From NCBI GenBank assembly GCA_932521025.1, contig OW051468.1, forward strand, positions 9,672,064 through 9,736,063: 64,000 nt of DNA, in the 5' to 3' direction. Origin of the DNA: Oscheius onirici (taxonomy: Eukaryota; Nematoda; Chromadorea; Rhabditida; Rhabditidae). Both the position numbers and the translations under genes were made by a program. Positions 32,135 through 43,488 of the stretch are shown here, in pieces (position 1 is the stretch's first letter; every line of letters starts with the position of its first letter). Below the pieces are notes generated by a model. The model saw nothing but the letters and a program-made list of their open reading frames with translations, made no database searches and had not been told where the DNA came from.

Positions 32135-34055
32135 ATGGCCGAAAAGAAGAAGAAATCAGCCGGCTTCAGTCCTTCCGATGCGCTGTGGAGCGTCTGGGGC
32201 AAAGTGCAGAATATCAAAAAGGCCATCACTGCTCCCTTTCGAACAAACACTCACGGTTTGCCTCTGTCTTGTATTCTAATTCGTTATTTTTAAGAAATCG
32301 AAACTAACGAAGACGTAGCGCCACAGAAAAAGACCTTTAGGGAAACTCTACCAGGTATTTGTCCTAACTTTTCTCTGCAAAAAATACCTATGTTTGGGAG
32401 CAACACCTACGAATACGCCAATGGATCCGCCTTCTGTCACTAGTAAGTGAAGAAGGTTTTTTTCAAAACTGGTTCAGGAAACCTCGTACAGCAGCCACAT
32501 ACTCGATCACCAGCAAAGGAGCCTAAGAGTGAGACTCTTTCCTGCTTTCCTAAAAAAGCATTTAGGAACACCTATAGACAAAAGTGAGCCAGCATCTTCT
32601 TCTTCTGTGCCTTCCAAATACGCCTCTCCGCTGCCTCCTTCAAAATTAACCAGTAATCAAAACAGTACGTGTTTTTTTGACTAAAATAATATTTCTTCTC
32701 AATTCAGACGCACCCAGTTTGTTTGAAAAGAAGAAGAAAAGCCAAGACGAAAAAGTGGGAAGAAAACGGTCAAAGAAACGTGACAAAAAAGAGGAGCTGA
32801 GAAGAATGGTAGCTGCATTAACAGAGTTGGTTTTTCATTCAAACGCTCTAATACAGACCGGTCAATAATTTTTGATCCTTTTGGCCATATTTTTCTTTCC
32901 AAATGAGATATCAAAAATCTGTTTTATCCGTTCCATTGCACTGTATCTGGGCTACATTGTGCCAAAAATTCAGACCTCTCGACGGTTTCTGCGAGTTGTG
33001 GCAGAGTTTTGAACGCAACCACTTTTTGGACCCCTTCCTATATCCCAGCCTTCCTAAATAAGGGAATCAAGCCAATTCTCTGTGGGTGGCATGCACCTAG
33101 GTGGTACCAATTACCGCCCCGATTTTGAGACCGAACCATTCGGTCATTTCCGAGATAACCATTTCGCAAACTCCGATTTTGACCCAACTTCAAATCATCA
33201 TATCTCTGTGATTTCTTAACCTTTTTTGAAGACATTGAAGACAGCATTTATACGTTTCGGCATGTTCTGTGACTACTTAGATCAGATAATGGACATTCCA
33301 ACCCATTTTTCAAAATTGAAAAAGGTTAAGAAGAAAGAAATCACAGAGATATGACGGTTTGAATTTGGGTCAAAATCGGAATTTGCATGCCGCCCACAGA
33401 GAATTAGCTTGATTCCCTTACCTAGGAAGGCTGGGATATAGAAGGGGTCCAAAAAGTGGTTGCTTTCAAAACTCTGCCACAACTCGCAGAAACCATCAAG
33501 AGGTCTGAATTTTTGGCACAATGTAGCCCAGATACAGTACAATGGAACGGAGAAAACAGATTTTTGATATCTCATTTAGAAAAAAAAGTATGGCCAAAAG
33601 GATCAAAACTGTATATTTTTAGCGAACTAGTCGAGCTTCAAAATCACAATCAAAATGAAGAATTGGAAAAGGTCTACGCGCTTTCAAAAAGTGCTCTCGA
33701 GGTAAGAAATTTCGTTTTTCTAGTCAGTTTTTCATTATTCTAGGCGGCCGAATCTACTCAAAAAGCTGCACGTAAAGACATCCGAAACCAGTTCAAAGAT
33801 TTGGCCTGCGAAGTCGACGATGATAAAGCCAACCTCTGCAGCCAAGCAGAGCATCTTGATCTTCTCTTGGACACAGCTTTAAAGACGCAGACCGATCTCA
33901 GCTTCGAGCTTGACAAAATTCTGGAGGAGCTGGAGGAATTGGAGAAGCCTCACGTCGTTCCAAACAAGGACTGCGGCTCGATAATTGTATTTCTATTAAC
34001 CTCTTTTGTAAGCCTTATTTGCAGTATTCTAGTGTATTGTTTTATGTATCGGTAA
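32135..34055 (+). CDS. Coiled-coil protein with C-terminal membrane anchor
   Basis: Exons 32135-32255, 32295-32354, 32401-32442, 32478-32528, 32566-32664 and 32708-32829 join perfectly in phase 1/2. Further exons end at 33697 (KVYALSKSALE) and at 34055. The N-terminal part is basic then Pro/Ser/Thr-rich (ATPTNTPMDPPSVT). A very basic block follows (KKRDKKEELRRM). Then comes a long coiled coil (STQKAARKDIRNQFKDLACE; FELDKILEELEELEKP). One hydrophobic helix of about 23 residues (SIIVFLLTSFVSLICSILVY) ends three residues before the stop. That is a tail-anchor, so the coiled coil faces the cytoplasm (ER, Golgi or nuclear envelope). The junction after 32829 is unclear: a 750-bp fold-back element fills the intron, and the obvious donor and acceptor do not keep phase. 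Confidence 0.7.
32865..33614. mobile_element. 750-bp fold-back element with long TIRs
   Basis: The left arm starts ataatttttgatccttttgg. The right arm ends with the inverted complement aaaaggatcaaaactgtat. The arms are about 220 bp each (both hold gagatatcaaaaatctgttt or its complement, and a ctgggctacattgtgccaaaa match). It sits wholly inside an intron of the tail-anchored coiled-coil gene, ending just before the next exon. Confidence 0.8.
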
Positions 34056-34270
34056 AAGGTTTATCAGTGTCTTTCGAATCATGGTTACAAGTTGAGAGAT
34101 GGGAACCGGTAAGAACAGTCGGAGCAAGAATAACGGTAAAAGATATGCGTCACAGTAAAATCTAGGGGCTATAACAGACACGGAAAAAAGAGCAAACTTC
34201 GGCATTTTTCATGTACTCAATAGGACTAAAATCTTTTGGAGAGAGGTAATAAGATCTGCTAGGAAATTAT

Positions 34271-34705
34271 TTAGATGGCGACGCAAAAAACGTTGATAAC
34301 GGCCAGAATGTGACGGCTCTCCCAGCGGTACTGGTATGTGACTAAAGTTTTCAAGTAAATTAGAAAGAAGACTGATAATTTACAGTCGGTTGTTTTATTG
34401 TAGAAGCAGATGCTCGATACATTCAGCCCCGATCCGCTGGAAATTTGCAGCATGGAAGAAGTCACTGGAATAGAATAGATGGATAAATTAAGGAGAGAAA
34501 ACTCGCCTATGTATTTGAAGGGACGATTGAGGGCAACGAGTCGTTTGGTGATGTTCTCCACGGCCGTCTGGTTGAGATTGGCACAATCCGAATGCGAATG
34601 ATTGGCATTTCCGACCATCTCGTCAAGGACCTGCTTGCAGACGGCGTTGACCTCCTCGCTGGACATCACATTCTTAACATTTTCGTCACTCTTGATATCA
34701 ACCAT
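34271..34705 (-). CDS. Tctex-type dynein light chain (DYLT family)
   Basis: Exons 34705-34507, 34464-34384 and 34341-34271 give about 116 aa, the family's usual size. Recognisable parts: N-terminal helix EEVNAVCKQVLDEMV, then RLVALNRPFKYI, VTSSMLQISSGSGLNVSSIC, FYNKTTD and the closing strands YRWESRHILAVINVFCVAI. These match the Tctex pattern (PFKYIVTC.. GAGL..SSCFWD..TD.. VRWENKTMYCIVSVFGLAI). Intron 1 must start with GC: the exon ends at ata-g and the family requires FKYIV across the join. The start ATG follows a ttttcag acceptor by 6 bases, as in trans-splicing. It is last in a three-gene minus-strand run. Confidence 0.85.
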   Translation of the reverse strand: MVDIKSDENVKNVMSSEEVNAVCKQVLDEMVGNANHSHSDCANLNQTAVENITKRLVALNRPFKYIGEFSLLNLSIYSIPVTSSMLQISSGSGLNVSSICFYNKTTDCKLSVFFLIYLKTLVTYQYRWESRHILAVINVFCVAI

Positions 34706-34867
34706 TATTTTCTGAAAAATATAAGATTTGGCAAAAGAATACAAGGATGGAGAAATGTGACCGTGGAAAACGGATTCTGACAATGAAACCGAGATTGGAA
34801 ATTACTTTATTCCCTCTACAAATCTCTTTTTTAAACATGGAATGAAAAATGGCAAAATAAAAAGATT

Positions 34868-36268
34868 TTAGGCCTCTGGCTCATATTCGGCGTGCGTCAT
34901 CATGGCACTGAGCGTCTTGGCCAGCTCCTCTGTGCCTGCACAGAGGATTTTTCTACTCATCAGGCTGAATTCGCTTCCTAAAATACATTTTTAGCAAGTA
35001 GAAACAGAAAATCTCGCCTGTAGGGTCGAAGATTACGCCGCCAGCTTCGAGTAGGATGACTGCAGCCGCAGCAACGTCCCAACAATGGAGACCGTACTCG
35101 CAGTAACCATCGCAACTGCCTTGAGCAACCATAATCATGTTTATGGCGGCAGATCCAAAACTACGATGTCTGTAAGAGACAAGTAGTTTGTTTGTACATA
35201 CAAATTTCAGGTTTTTAGGAATGAAACATAGGGAAAGGCACACAAAACGTTACCCATGAGCATTGTTCTCGATCATCAAAGCCTTGTAGGTATCCAGGTA
35301 TGATTTCTCCATCTCATGATGGCGAATCGACCCGAGCTGTGTGATAATAACACTCTGGTTCACAGCTAAAATAGAACCGATAGCCTAGACAAGCACAAGG
35401 ACAAGGCAAAATTAGTAGCACAGTCTTAACATCGCGAGGCATTGTGTTGTATCAATTTTTAGTATAGATAAAAACGGGCTCACCCTCGTATTCCGGCCTC
35501 AATATGTCGACGCTGGTTATTCAAGCTCTTAAAGTACAAATAGTAGTTAGGAATTGTGCGAACCTTGTCGAGCCATGTCGGACCGAACTTGGTGTAATTG
35601 TGAATGCCGTTAGAGTGAGCTAGCACAGCGCGAGATAAGACTGTACAACTAATGTGTGTAAAAAATTTTGATCGGGACTTACCAGTGTTTTTAGAGGCAT
35701 GAATACGGAAGCCATTCTTGAAAGCTCCTCGGCCAACTTGAGCTATAAAGAGCTCGTGTGTGATCGGGTTGTACACGATGCCAGCTCTCAGTTGTTTCTG
35801 AATCGAGAGGCCGACACAGATTGCAATCATGGGAATGCTGAATGAAGTATTTTTTGAAAAATATTTCTTTGACTCACCGATGAACAAAATTGGTCGTTCC
35901 ATCTATGGGATCAATGATCCAGGTGGGGGCATCAGTCCATTCTATCTTTGCACCACCGGCAACAGATTCTTCGCCAATAAACCTATAGAATGTTTTTGTT
36001 TTTCCTGGTTAGATATGACGATACTTGTGATCGGGGAAAGCTTCGGAAAGACAACTGATAAGTAGCTTCTCCACAGCTTGATCGGTCTCTGTAACGAGAT
36101 CAGTGTCAGAAGATTTTGTGAGGACATTCGATGATGGCTGCTCGAAAGCCGTACGGACCAGCTAAAACAGTATCTCTCTATGAAAACTAGACTTACAGTT
36201 CCAGCCTTTTTAACAATTTCCAGGGCAGTATCAACGAATTTCTGTTCGTCTGGGTGAAGATACGCCAT
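34868..36268 (-). CDS. ttx-7: Inositol monophosphatase
   Basis: Exons 36268-36197, 36161-36025, 35982-35878, 35837-35683, 35365-35254, 35169-35018 and 34977-34868 give 280 aa, close to the 277 of human IMPA1. Metal-binding motifs are present: GEESVAGG with Glu, [15 protein letters not shown], and [20 protein letters not shown]. It releases inositol from inositol monophosphate in the phosphoinositide cycle and needs Mg2+. In C. elegans the single IMPase gene is ttx-7, needed for synapse organisation. The penultimate intron begins gcgag, a GC donor, since Gxxx[13 protein letters not shown] requires that join. The start codon follows a ttttcaga acceptor. The gene lies 163 bp before the dynein light chain gene, in the same direction. 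Confidence 0.85.
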
Positions 36269-36562
36269 TCTGAAAAGTTATCTAGGGGAATGAGTGTTTC
36301 GAAAGAGGAATGAGTGTTTCCGGAAAACTGGAGAGAAATTTAGATGCCTAGACCCAAGTCATCGGAAAAAGCACGAAGACATCCCAATTCGTTAGGCAAA
36401 AGGTGCACAAATTAGGGACTGACGATGCGAAAAGATCGATGGGGCACAAATGGACATAATCAAAACCAATATAAGGCAGTGTCATTTTCTGCCAACGAGA
36501 CGTTCAGAATTACGCGTAAAGACAGATTTCTTTCGAAACTGACAAACAACGAGATGAATTCA

Positions 36563-37972
36563 TCAACTGAAAAGGACGTAATCGATGCCCTCACGCCATC
36601 CAGACGCGGCCAACAGTTCTTCTAAACAACCGTCGGACATATCGAGTTTCACGCAAACTACCAGGGGAGGTACTGCCTCTCTGGAAATGAATAGGTCATT
36701 ATTTTCGCTAGAAATACTTACCGGACGTGTACTATGGCAATTTTGCATAAAATACGTCGCTCCTTCTCATCATAATGCTCATATGAGCCGTGTTTTATTT
36801 TTTTTTCATCCACATCACAAAATCTACTCACTTTCAGCTTTTCGGACTCGTCTAAATTCCTGAATGGGACATACTTTTCATAACAGAAGAAACAACGGAC
36901 TTGAACAACTGTTTGCCCTGCTTGCCCGCATTCCAGATGGTAAAAGAGCTCCATTTTGGCAGAATAAGTCTTCTAAATCTTTCGATGCGCATCTTCCAGA
37001 TGGCCGCTTCAGAAACACCGAACGAGGCACATTGGGGATGATAACGGTACATCACGAGTGGCTTTTTCACCTGAAAATGAGGTTGACATGCTAGGAAGAA
37101 AATGAACCTTGTATAGTTTACAGCCGACGTCGAGAGCTCGATAGAAAAAGTCCAAGTCTTCTGGATAGCCTTTCAAAACTTCATTGAATTTTCCGACACG
37201 CTCGTAGAGATCTCTAGGGAGGAACCAGGTCGGAGCAATGATTGTCGGCCCGTGAGATGTATAAATCTGAAAAATATTGAAGGTTTCGGGAGAATGTCTG
37301 AATACCTGTGTGCTTAGCTGAGATTCTGTCAAAGAATTGGCCCATTTTGTGTATCGTTCAGTAGAATTCGGTGGATCTCTTGTGAAACATGAACCTGTAA
37401 ACAAATTAATCATAAGTTGTAAAAATATCGAACCTATGAACACGTTTAGGTCCTCTCCTTCTTGTAAGAGCTCCAGAGCTGCGTCAAATTGATCCTGAAG
37501 TCGAGTTTCTGCGTTGTAGTCGTCAGCGTCGCAAAAGCAGATGAATCTACCAGATGATAACTCAACTGCTCTATTTTTAGCATAGCCGACGCCTGAAAAA
37601 AAGTGAATAAATTTTGTTTGACAGCTAAAATCCCTCCAGATACTGGTGAAGACTTGAACACGACCTTAGCATTCCTTGCAAGGAATTTTGGCACATATTC
37701 GGAGATAATCGCTGGTGTTTCATCTGTGCTACCGTCATCGTATATACAGATCTGGAAAACAGGAGAGTTGAACAAAAGATATTAACTAGCCTCCCAGGAT
37801 CCCCGGAAAGACTGACGTAAAAGCGACTCAAGGCACTCTTTGAAGAGATCTCCTCCATTCTTAACGGGAATTACGACGCTCTAAATAGTGACTAAACTAA
37901 ACGAGATACTGACAGACCGCTTACAATATCTACCGAAGACGATGGCTGAACGCGAGAAACACCGTTTGTCAT
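36563..37972 (-). CDS. B3GNTL1: B3GNTL1/QTGAL-like family-2 glycosyltransferase
   Basis: The protein follows human B3GNTL1 nearly end to end. The N-terminal GT-A part is SVVIPVKNGGDLFKECLESL, ICIYDDGSTDETPAI, and GVGYAKNRAVELSSGRF then CFCDADD (the DxD-like metal site). Next come DPPNSTERYTKWANSLT, then TSHGPTIIAPTWF and GYPEDLDFFYRALDVG. The C-terminal part is AFTIWNAGKQGKQLFKN, RFCDVDEKKI, and VVCVKLDMSDGCLEELL, ending DYVLFS. The human enzyme galactosylates queuosine in tRNA-Tyr. The start chosen (37972) is two bases after a ttttag acceptor; a longer N-terminus starting near 38080 is possible. The intron after GSWE starts GCTAGT, a GC donor by homology. One join near 37610-37640 is unresolved. 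First of three genes in a possible operon. Confidence 0.85.
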
Positions 37973-38451
37973 ACCTAAAAAGGATGGATTGGTTTGCAAT
38001 GATGTGGCTGTGTAGAGAAGATTTCTAGCATTGAGATCAAGAACGTCGGAAAGTGAAAAGGAGAAATTTTCGTTTGCCATTTGCAAACCAAACAAACAAA
38101 GGTACTAAAATTGCGAAAGAGAAGGTAAAAACAAAAAAAATTTCTGCAACATTTGAAAGCCCGCCCGTCCTTCACTCTTTGAACGAGATTTATTTTCATC
38201 CTTTTTATTTCTCTGCTTTGCTCTTTCTCTTTTTTTTCATTTTCAGTTGCAAAAAAAACGTAATAAACGCACAAAAATTGGTCATAACTCCTAAGAAAAT
38301 ATTTCATTTTTGGATACCTTTACAATATGCCTGCTCCATCTGTGCGGCCTTTAACAAGAGAAGGCTTATTCACCGCCATATAATCCTCTGTTGCCCCTTA
38401 TTTTCAGTCTATTCCTTCAACTTCTATCACTTGGATTGCAGAACTTCGAAG
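37973..38451. other. Divergent promoter region
   Basis: Separates B3GNTL1 (minus) from ARPC5 (plus). A minus-strand open frame continues upstream to about 38095 (MANENFSFSLSDVLDLNARN) and could be a first exon of the glycosyltransferase. Otherwise I see T-rich tracts only. Confidence 0.4.
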
Positions 38452-39075
38452 ATGGCCAAGAACATGCAGGACACGACCTTCAGAAAGCTCGACGTTGATG
38501 CCTATGATCCGGAAAAGTACGACGAAAACGAAGAAGGTAACAAAAGAAAGTTTTTTTCGTTATAAAAGAGCATCTGCAGGAACAGACACTCCCGGCCCAG
38601 GACCTGACGAAAAAACTGTTTCCTCCATGTTGTCGACCAATCGCTTTGAAGACGCCCTTCATGCTGCTCTTCAAAACGCCCCTCTTAAAACGAAAAATCA
38701 GGTAAAGTTGTTCATATATAAATACGCCTGAGTCATTTGTTTTAAGGCTGTGAAAGACAAGGCTACGTTGTTAGTGGCCAAAGTTCTGGGATCGTTCAAA
38801 ACGAACGAAATCGAAGCTGTAGTGAAGGTTTAGTTGCAGAAGACCGAATAGCTATTTATTTTAGAAACTTAGCGAAGATGAAGGCGATTTGCTGATGAAA
38901 TACGTTTATAAGGCGATGGATCTGTTGCCGGAAAGTGCTCTTTGTCAAACTCTTCTCTCCTGGCATGCTCAGGTTCGCATTTTTTTTCCTATTTCACTCA
39001 TTTTTCGTTTAGCTTGTGGCAAGATTCGGTCTCGGAGCAATCATTCGCGTCTTTTCCCACCGTCAGCACCTGTAA
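38452..39075 (+). CDS. arx-7: Arp2/3 complex subunit 5 (ARPC5)
   Basis: Five exons (38452-38536, 38580-38701, 38747-38827, 38865-38972, 39013-39075) give 152 aa. The family landmarks are FRKLDVDAYDPEKYDENEE, an acidic linker, then LHAALQNAPLKTKNQAVKDK and KVLGSFKTNEIEAVVKKL. They are followed by DLLMKYVYKAMD, LLSWHAQLVARFGLGAIIRV and the tail FSHRQHL. ARPC5 helps hold the Arp2/3 complex together for branched actin nucleation. Ends tail-to-tail with PIGN, 133 bp apart. Confidence 0.92.
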
Positions 39076-39208
39076 CGAGGCAGCTTTACAATCTCAATCT
39101 TGTCAATTTTAAGCACGTCACTTATATAAACCGTTGTACTTTATCAGTCACCCGTGTGTGAAAAGTCTAAAAATTTATTAGAAAACAGGCTTAAAGCTAA
39201 AACTTAAA

Positions 39209-42200
39209 TCACAATGAGCACTTTTGATATGGTTTTTGAGAAGAGTCACGTAGGGAAAAAGTCATAAGGCAACAGGATATCACAAGAAGGAGAAGAAGCG
39301 CCACTGAAATGCACATTGAGACGATATATTTGGAAATTGAGAGACCAATGTCCAGCCAGCTACCCTCGTCTTTCAGCTGGTAGAAGAAGCACTAAAGCGA
39401 GTTCATTTCAACTTTCTAAAAGAAAAACTAACCATAGCCATCAAATCAGTAAGAATCAACACAAGATAGGTCAGTTTCTTCGTGGAGACGGCTTCGAATC
39501 TGAGCACCGAGGCTACTACCAGCGTAACCATTAGAAGCGGAATGAGCAGTTTGGAAATTATGAGAGCTGCCATAGTGAAAGGACTGAAACTGGACTTAAA
39601 AACGAAAAATATAAAAGTTTGCCTAAAAACGGAAATAAATCGAGATAGCGCCGATGGGTTGAATGAGTTCATCGAGGCGAAATTTCCTGTCCCGAAAAGA
39701 ACTAGCAGCACAAAGGCGACGCACAGCCCGGCTCTTCGGTAATCATTCCAGTTCAGTTTTCCTAAAAGAATATTTACTCTTGAAAAAGACGTGAAACTAC
39801 CACTTGAAGGCGTATTGATGGATTCGCTGGTAAGACGTTTCAGTTCCTCCTCAGAAAGATGTAAAAATTCGAAGCGGAAAAATAGCAGCAGAAGAGGGAC
39901 AAAAAGTAGAAGAAAGAGCGATTCGTAGGCTATCGATAGCAGTGAATAGGGCATAAATAGAACTCCTGAACATTTCTTGACGATGATTTTGAACAGAAAA
40001 CTAACCAATGAAAGTAAAGAGCCTTTCTGAAATGTTCGACGACGTGAGCAACGGCAGAATTATAGAGATTGGAAGGGAAAACCAGCAGCTGATTCGTATA
40101 AAAGTTGGTTGCTGCAAGTTTATTTCAATTTGAAGTCAATTTGTTAACCTTTTCAAAGGTGTAACTGGACAGGAAAATTAAAACTGCCGTTAGAAGACAG
40201 CCAGTGGCTAGACGACTTGACTGGGTGTATCGAACTTTCTGAAAAAAGGTTATATTAAAGGGACAGTCCCCCCCCCAGCGTGACGCTCAAGTCAAACAGT
40301 GTACCAGGAGTGGTATGCGGCGCCGCCGTCCGATGTGGCAAGTAAAACCACATTGAGCTCGGTTAGTACCGATTTTCAGGGGGGTCTCGGGTTCCAATCC
40401 TTTCTTCTCAAAACCTTTTTTCTTTTTACACTTTGATAGAAAAATGTGTTTTTAGTTATTTGCGACCATATTTTCTAATTTTTCAAAGCAATTCCGCCAT
40501 TTTTGATCCTGCACATACACCCCGCCACTTCCATCGTCATTTTCACCCTGAAGAAAAGGTTTTCGGGCTTGGTGATGTTCTGCAAAGATGTAGAAGAGAT
40601 CAAGGGCTACATTTTTATAAAACATTAGAAACCTGAAAAAACTCGTTGTCAGATTGAAAAATGGCTGTGAATATTCAGTATGCAGCTACTAGCCGAAGAA
40701 TAATTTGTAATGTTTTGCGATGTTCTGTAAAATGTAGCCTTCGACCTCCTCTTCAACTTTGCAGAACAACACAAAGCTCAAAAACCTTTTCTTCAAGCTG
40801 AAAATGACGATAGAAGTGGCGAAGTGTATGTGCAGGAGTAAAAATGGCGGAATTGTCTTGGAAAATTAGAAAATAGGGTCGCAAATCACTAGAAACACAT
40901 TTTTCTATCAAAGTGTAAAAGAAAAAAGGTTTTGAGAAGAAACCCGAGACCCCCTGAAAATCGGTACTAACCGAGCTCAATGTGGTTTTACTTGCCACAT
41001 CGGACGGCGGCGCCGTGTTTGGCTTGAGCGTCACGCTGAGGGGGGATTGTCCCTTTAATAGCAAACATAAAGGACTAACCCTGTAATGTTTAATCCAAAA
41101 TCCGGCTATCAACGGGGAAAGAACACATAGCGACGGAATCTCATAACGACCGACATTGGGGAAGAATGGGAACGGAAACATCAAGCAGCACAATATCCTC
41201 CAAGTAAACATCCTAAATGCAGCTTTTTTAAAGCCAAGGTAAAGAGTAAATACCATTCATCAATCGGAGCCGACTTCTTGTAAAGATGAGGCACAACCAG
41301 TAATAGGAGAATTATAGCAGCCAAGAATCTTCGGTCAATAAAAACGATCACGCAGAAAAATAGGAATATACCTAAAACGTATAGGTTGTATCCGAATCAA
41401 ACGAAAAAGCACTTGTGCCTACGAATCCGACAAACGGGAAAATTAGAAAGGAGAAAGATGTAGTTTTGTAGTTGCCGAACAACTGTTGTCCTTGTTTTCT
41501 CACTTCTTTCGTTAACCCAGATAAATTTTCGACCATTGACAGCAGAAGAACCGGGGTGAGAATGTAGAGATAATTAGTCCAAGGAAGACTACAGTACCAA
41601 CAGAAGAGAAAGAAAATGAGTAGGACCGTTTTGAAGCAGTTGTTGGGAAAGAGTACAGTCTTGTTAAAAATTGTTTTTGATTCCCTAAAATACTCCGTAC
41701 AATTTATTTGACGGAATCGAGGTGTATCATTCCGTAACTTGATGCAAATTAACTAACAGTTTTAACGTAGTCCAAACTAGAATAATCCAACTGCAGAACG
41801 TGGCACTGACTCCCATTCCTAGAAATGTCCGGTCATAGCGATGGTAATAGAAAATGGCTCTTCTCATGGTTTCGGCATTTTCCAGGAAGAGACTGGCTGC
41901 AGGGGCATACCGTCTGGAAAGTTTACAAATGTACATAATTTTGAGCTACCCGAGTTTTGCCAGCTGTTGAAGTTGTCCCTCTAGAGCCTTGACGGAATTT
42001 TTTCCGAACTGCTCATAGTCTCGAAACCAGAGCCTTCTTTCCTTGTCGGCTCGCAGTGCATTAATCTGCTCTTTAAGCTGGAAATTTTTTTTTGGGATGG
42101 GTTAAAAATTTAAAAAAAACCTGAAGAAAATTGCAAAAGGCTGCCTTGAAGGTGTAGATTGGAGACGTGTCCAAAAGAGAAATTGGCAAAATACCTATCG

Positions 42201-43488
42201 AATTGACGGGAATTTCCGTTCCGAGAAGGGCCGACATCAGCGGGGGCAGATCTACCTAAAATGGGCATAATACTACCATAATGTAAGAAAACCTGGGAGA
42301 TAACTTTCATGGCACCACCTTTAGAAGCGCCGGCTCCCCAGACGACGAAAGGTGTTAGAATCTAAAGCTAGACTTTTTTGGCCTAATGTAAATGTACTTC
42401 GTGATCAGAACCTCCTCCGTGAGATCCCCAGTCGGTCATTCCGTGATCGGCTGTGAAAACGAAGGCCGTTTTACCGTTTGGGAACATCTCTTCGAACAGT
42501 TTTACTGTATGCTTGATTCCCATATCGACAGCTGGAAAGAAATGTTAGAAATGAATGTTTCTGCCAATTGATCGTGAGCCTGGTTGAACCAGAAGAAAAT
42601 GGGAAACATACTTTGAAGATTATCTTTGTATTCACTCGAATGTGGCTTGTTTCCATGACCGTTGGTATCCAAACCAAGAAGATGAAGAAAGAATATTTTT
42701 CTTGGTTTTTGAAGATGTTCCAAACTGTTCGAATTATTTCGTAAATACTCCTGAACATAAATGTCTACAGATTTTTTTGATTAAACAACAAACCTCGACG
42801 CTTTGGAAAACCCATTCATCAAGCTTGTACGCTTCTTTTGAGTTGAAATCTTCTTCTTCATGGCTATAGGAATGCGTATGGACGTGAGGATGATTGTCGA
42901 ACAACATGGTTATGTCAGGACTGCCCCAAATAAAGGCTTCATCTGACCTGAATGAATTTTCACACAGCTTCGGAAAAAGAAAACCTGTTGAAAACGCTGT
43001 CAAACGGCACAGGATTCTTTTTCCAGCCTTTGGCTACAGCGCTGACGTCTTCTAAAGCAGTAAATGTGTTAGAAAACGGGATCTAAAAACCTGTGAATCC
43101 GGCAAAAATGGCAATGTGACCGGGCCGTGATTCTGTGGGTACGTGAGCCTGGGAAATTCCGAAAACACCCTGTATCAAAAAGGCTAAAAGTATGTTAAAA
43201 AGCCTTACTTTTCTCTCATTGATTATACTATGCAAATAAGGGGAAAGTTGTGGATTGTCGTGGAAAGTGTCCCATCTAAGTCCGTCTGAAGGTTTTTTTA
43301 AATGAAAAACGTAAAAACGAGAACAAACCTGCACTGAAGATGACTAGTCGATCTGCTGGAGCATTGGAGACGGAAATCTTGTGTCCCGGGACGTTCTTCA
43401 CAATGGGAGAAATGTAGTAGATGTCGAATATGGAGTAGAGAAGCAGCAAATGTATTAGAATACCCGTTATGACGATTGAATAAGACAT
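39209..43488 (-). CDS. PIGN: GPI ethanolamine phosphate transferase 1 (PIGN)
   Basis: The N-terminus is a signal-anchor ([20 protein letters not shown]) followed by alkaline-phosphatase-type catalytic sequence. This includes [74 protein letters not shown] and [15 protein letters not shown]. The second half is a multi-pass region matching PIGN ([56 protein letters not shown]). The last exon encodes [19 protein letters not shown], a final helix and the end KPYQKCSL (stop at 39209-39211). The enzyme adds phosphoethanolamine to the first mannose of GPI in the ER. I did not fix every one of the many small exons. An 805-bp inverted-repeat element lies in one intron. The start is 437 bp from a divergent plus-strand gene. 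Confidence 0.9.
40255..41059. mobile_element. 805-bp element with about 350-bp TIRs in a PIGN intron
   Basis: The left end is ttaaagggacagtccccc; the right end is gggggattgtccctttaa. The arms share cgtgacgctcaag, acatcggacggcggcgcc (or complement) and cggttagtaccgattttcag. Both arms contain the same reading frame in opposite directions (residues [16 protein letters not shown]), which simply reflects the palindrome. A run of C/G is at each tip. Confidence 0.85.

Noticed and set aside
34097-34480. A plus-strand gene with plausible short exons (starting MGTGKNSRSKNN)
   Set aside because: Its later exons are exactly antisense to the Tctex light chain exons, whose protein family is clear. The plus-strand frames are shadows.
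35484-35640. An extra coding exon of inositol monophosphatase
   Set aside because: Including it breaks the phase, while skipping it gives an uninterrupted match to the family ([18 protein letters not shown]). Kept only as a possible poison exon.
40433-40850. Similar 60-aa frames on both strands
   Set aside because: They are the two arms of an inverted-repeat element, which forces the same translation in both directions.
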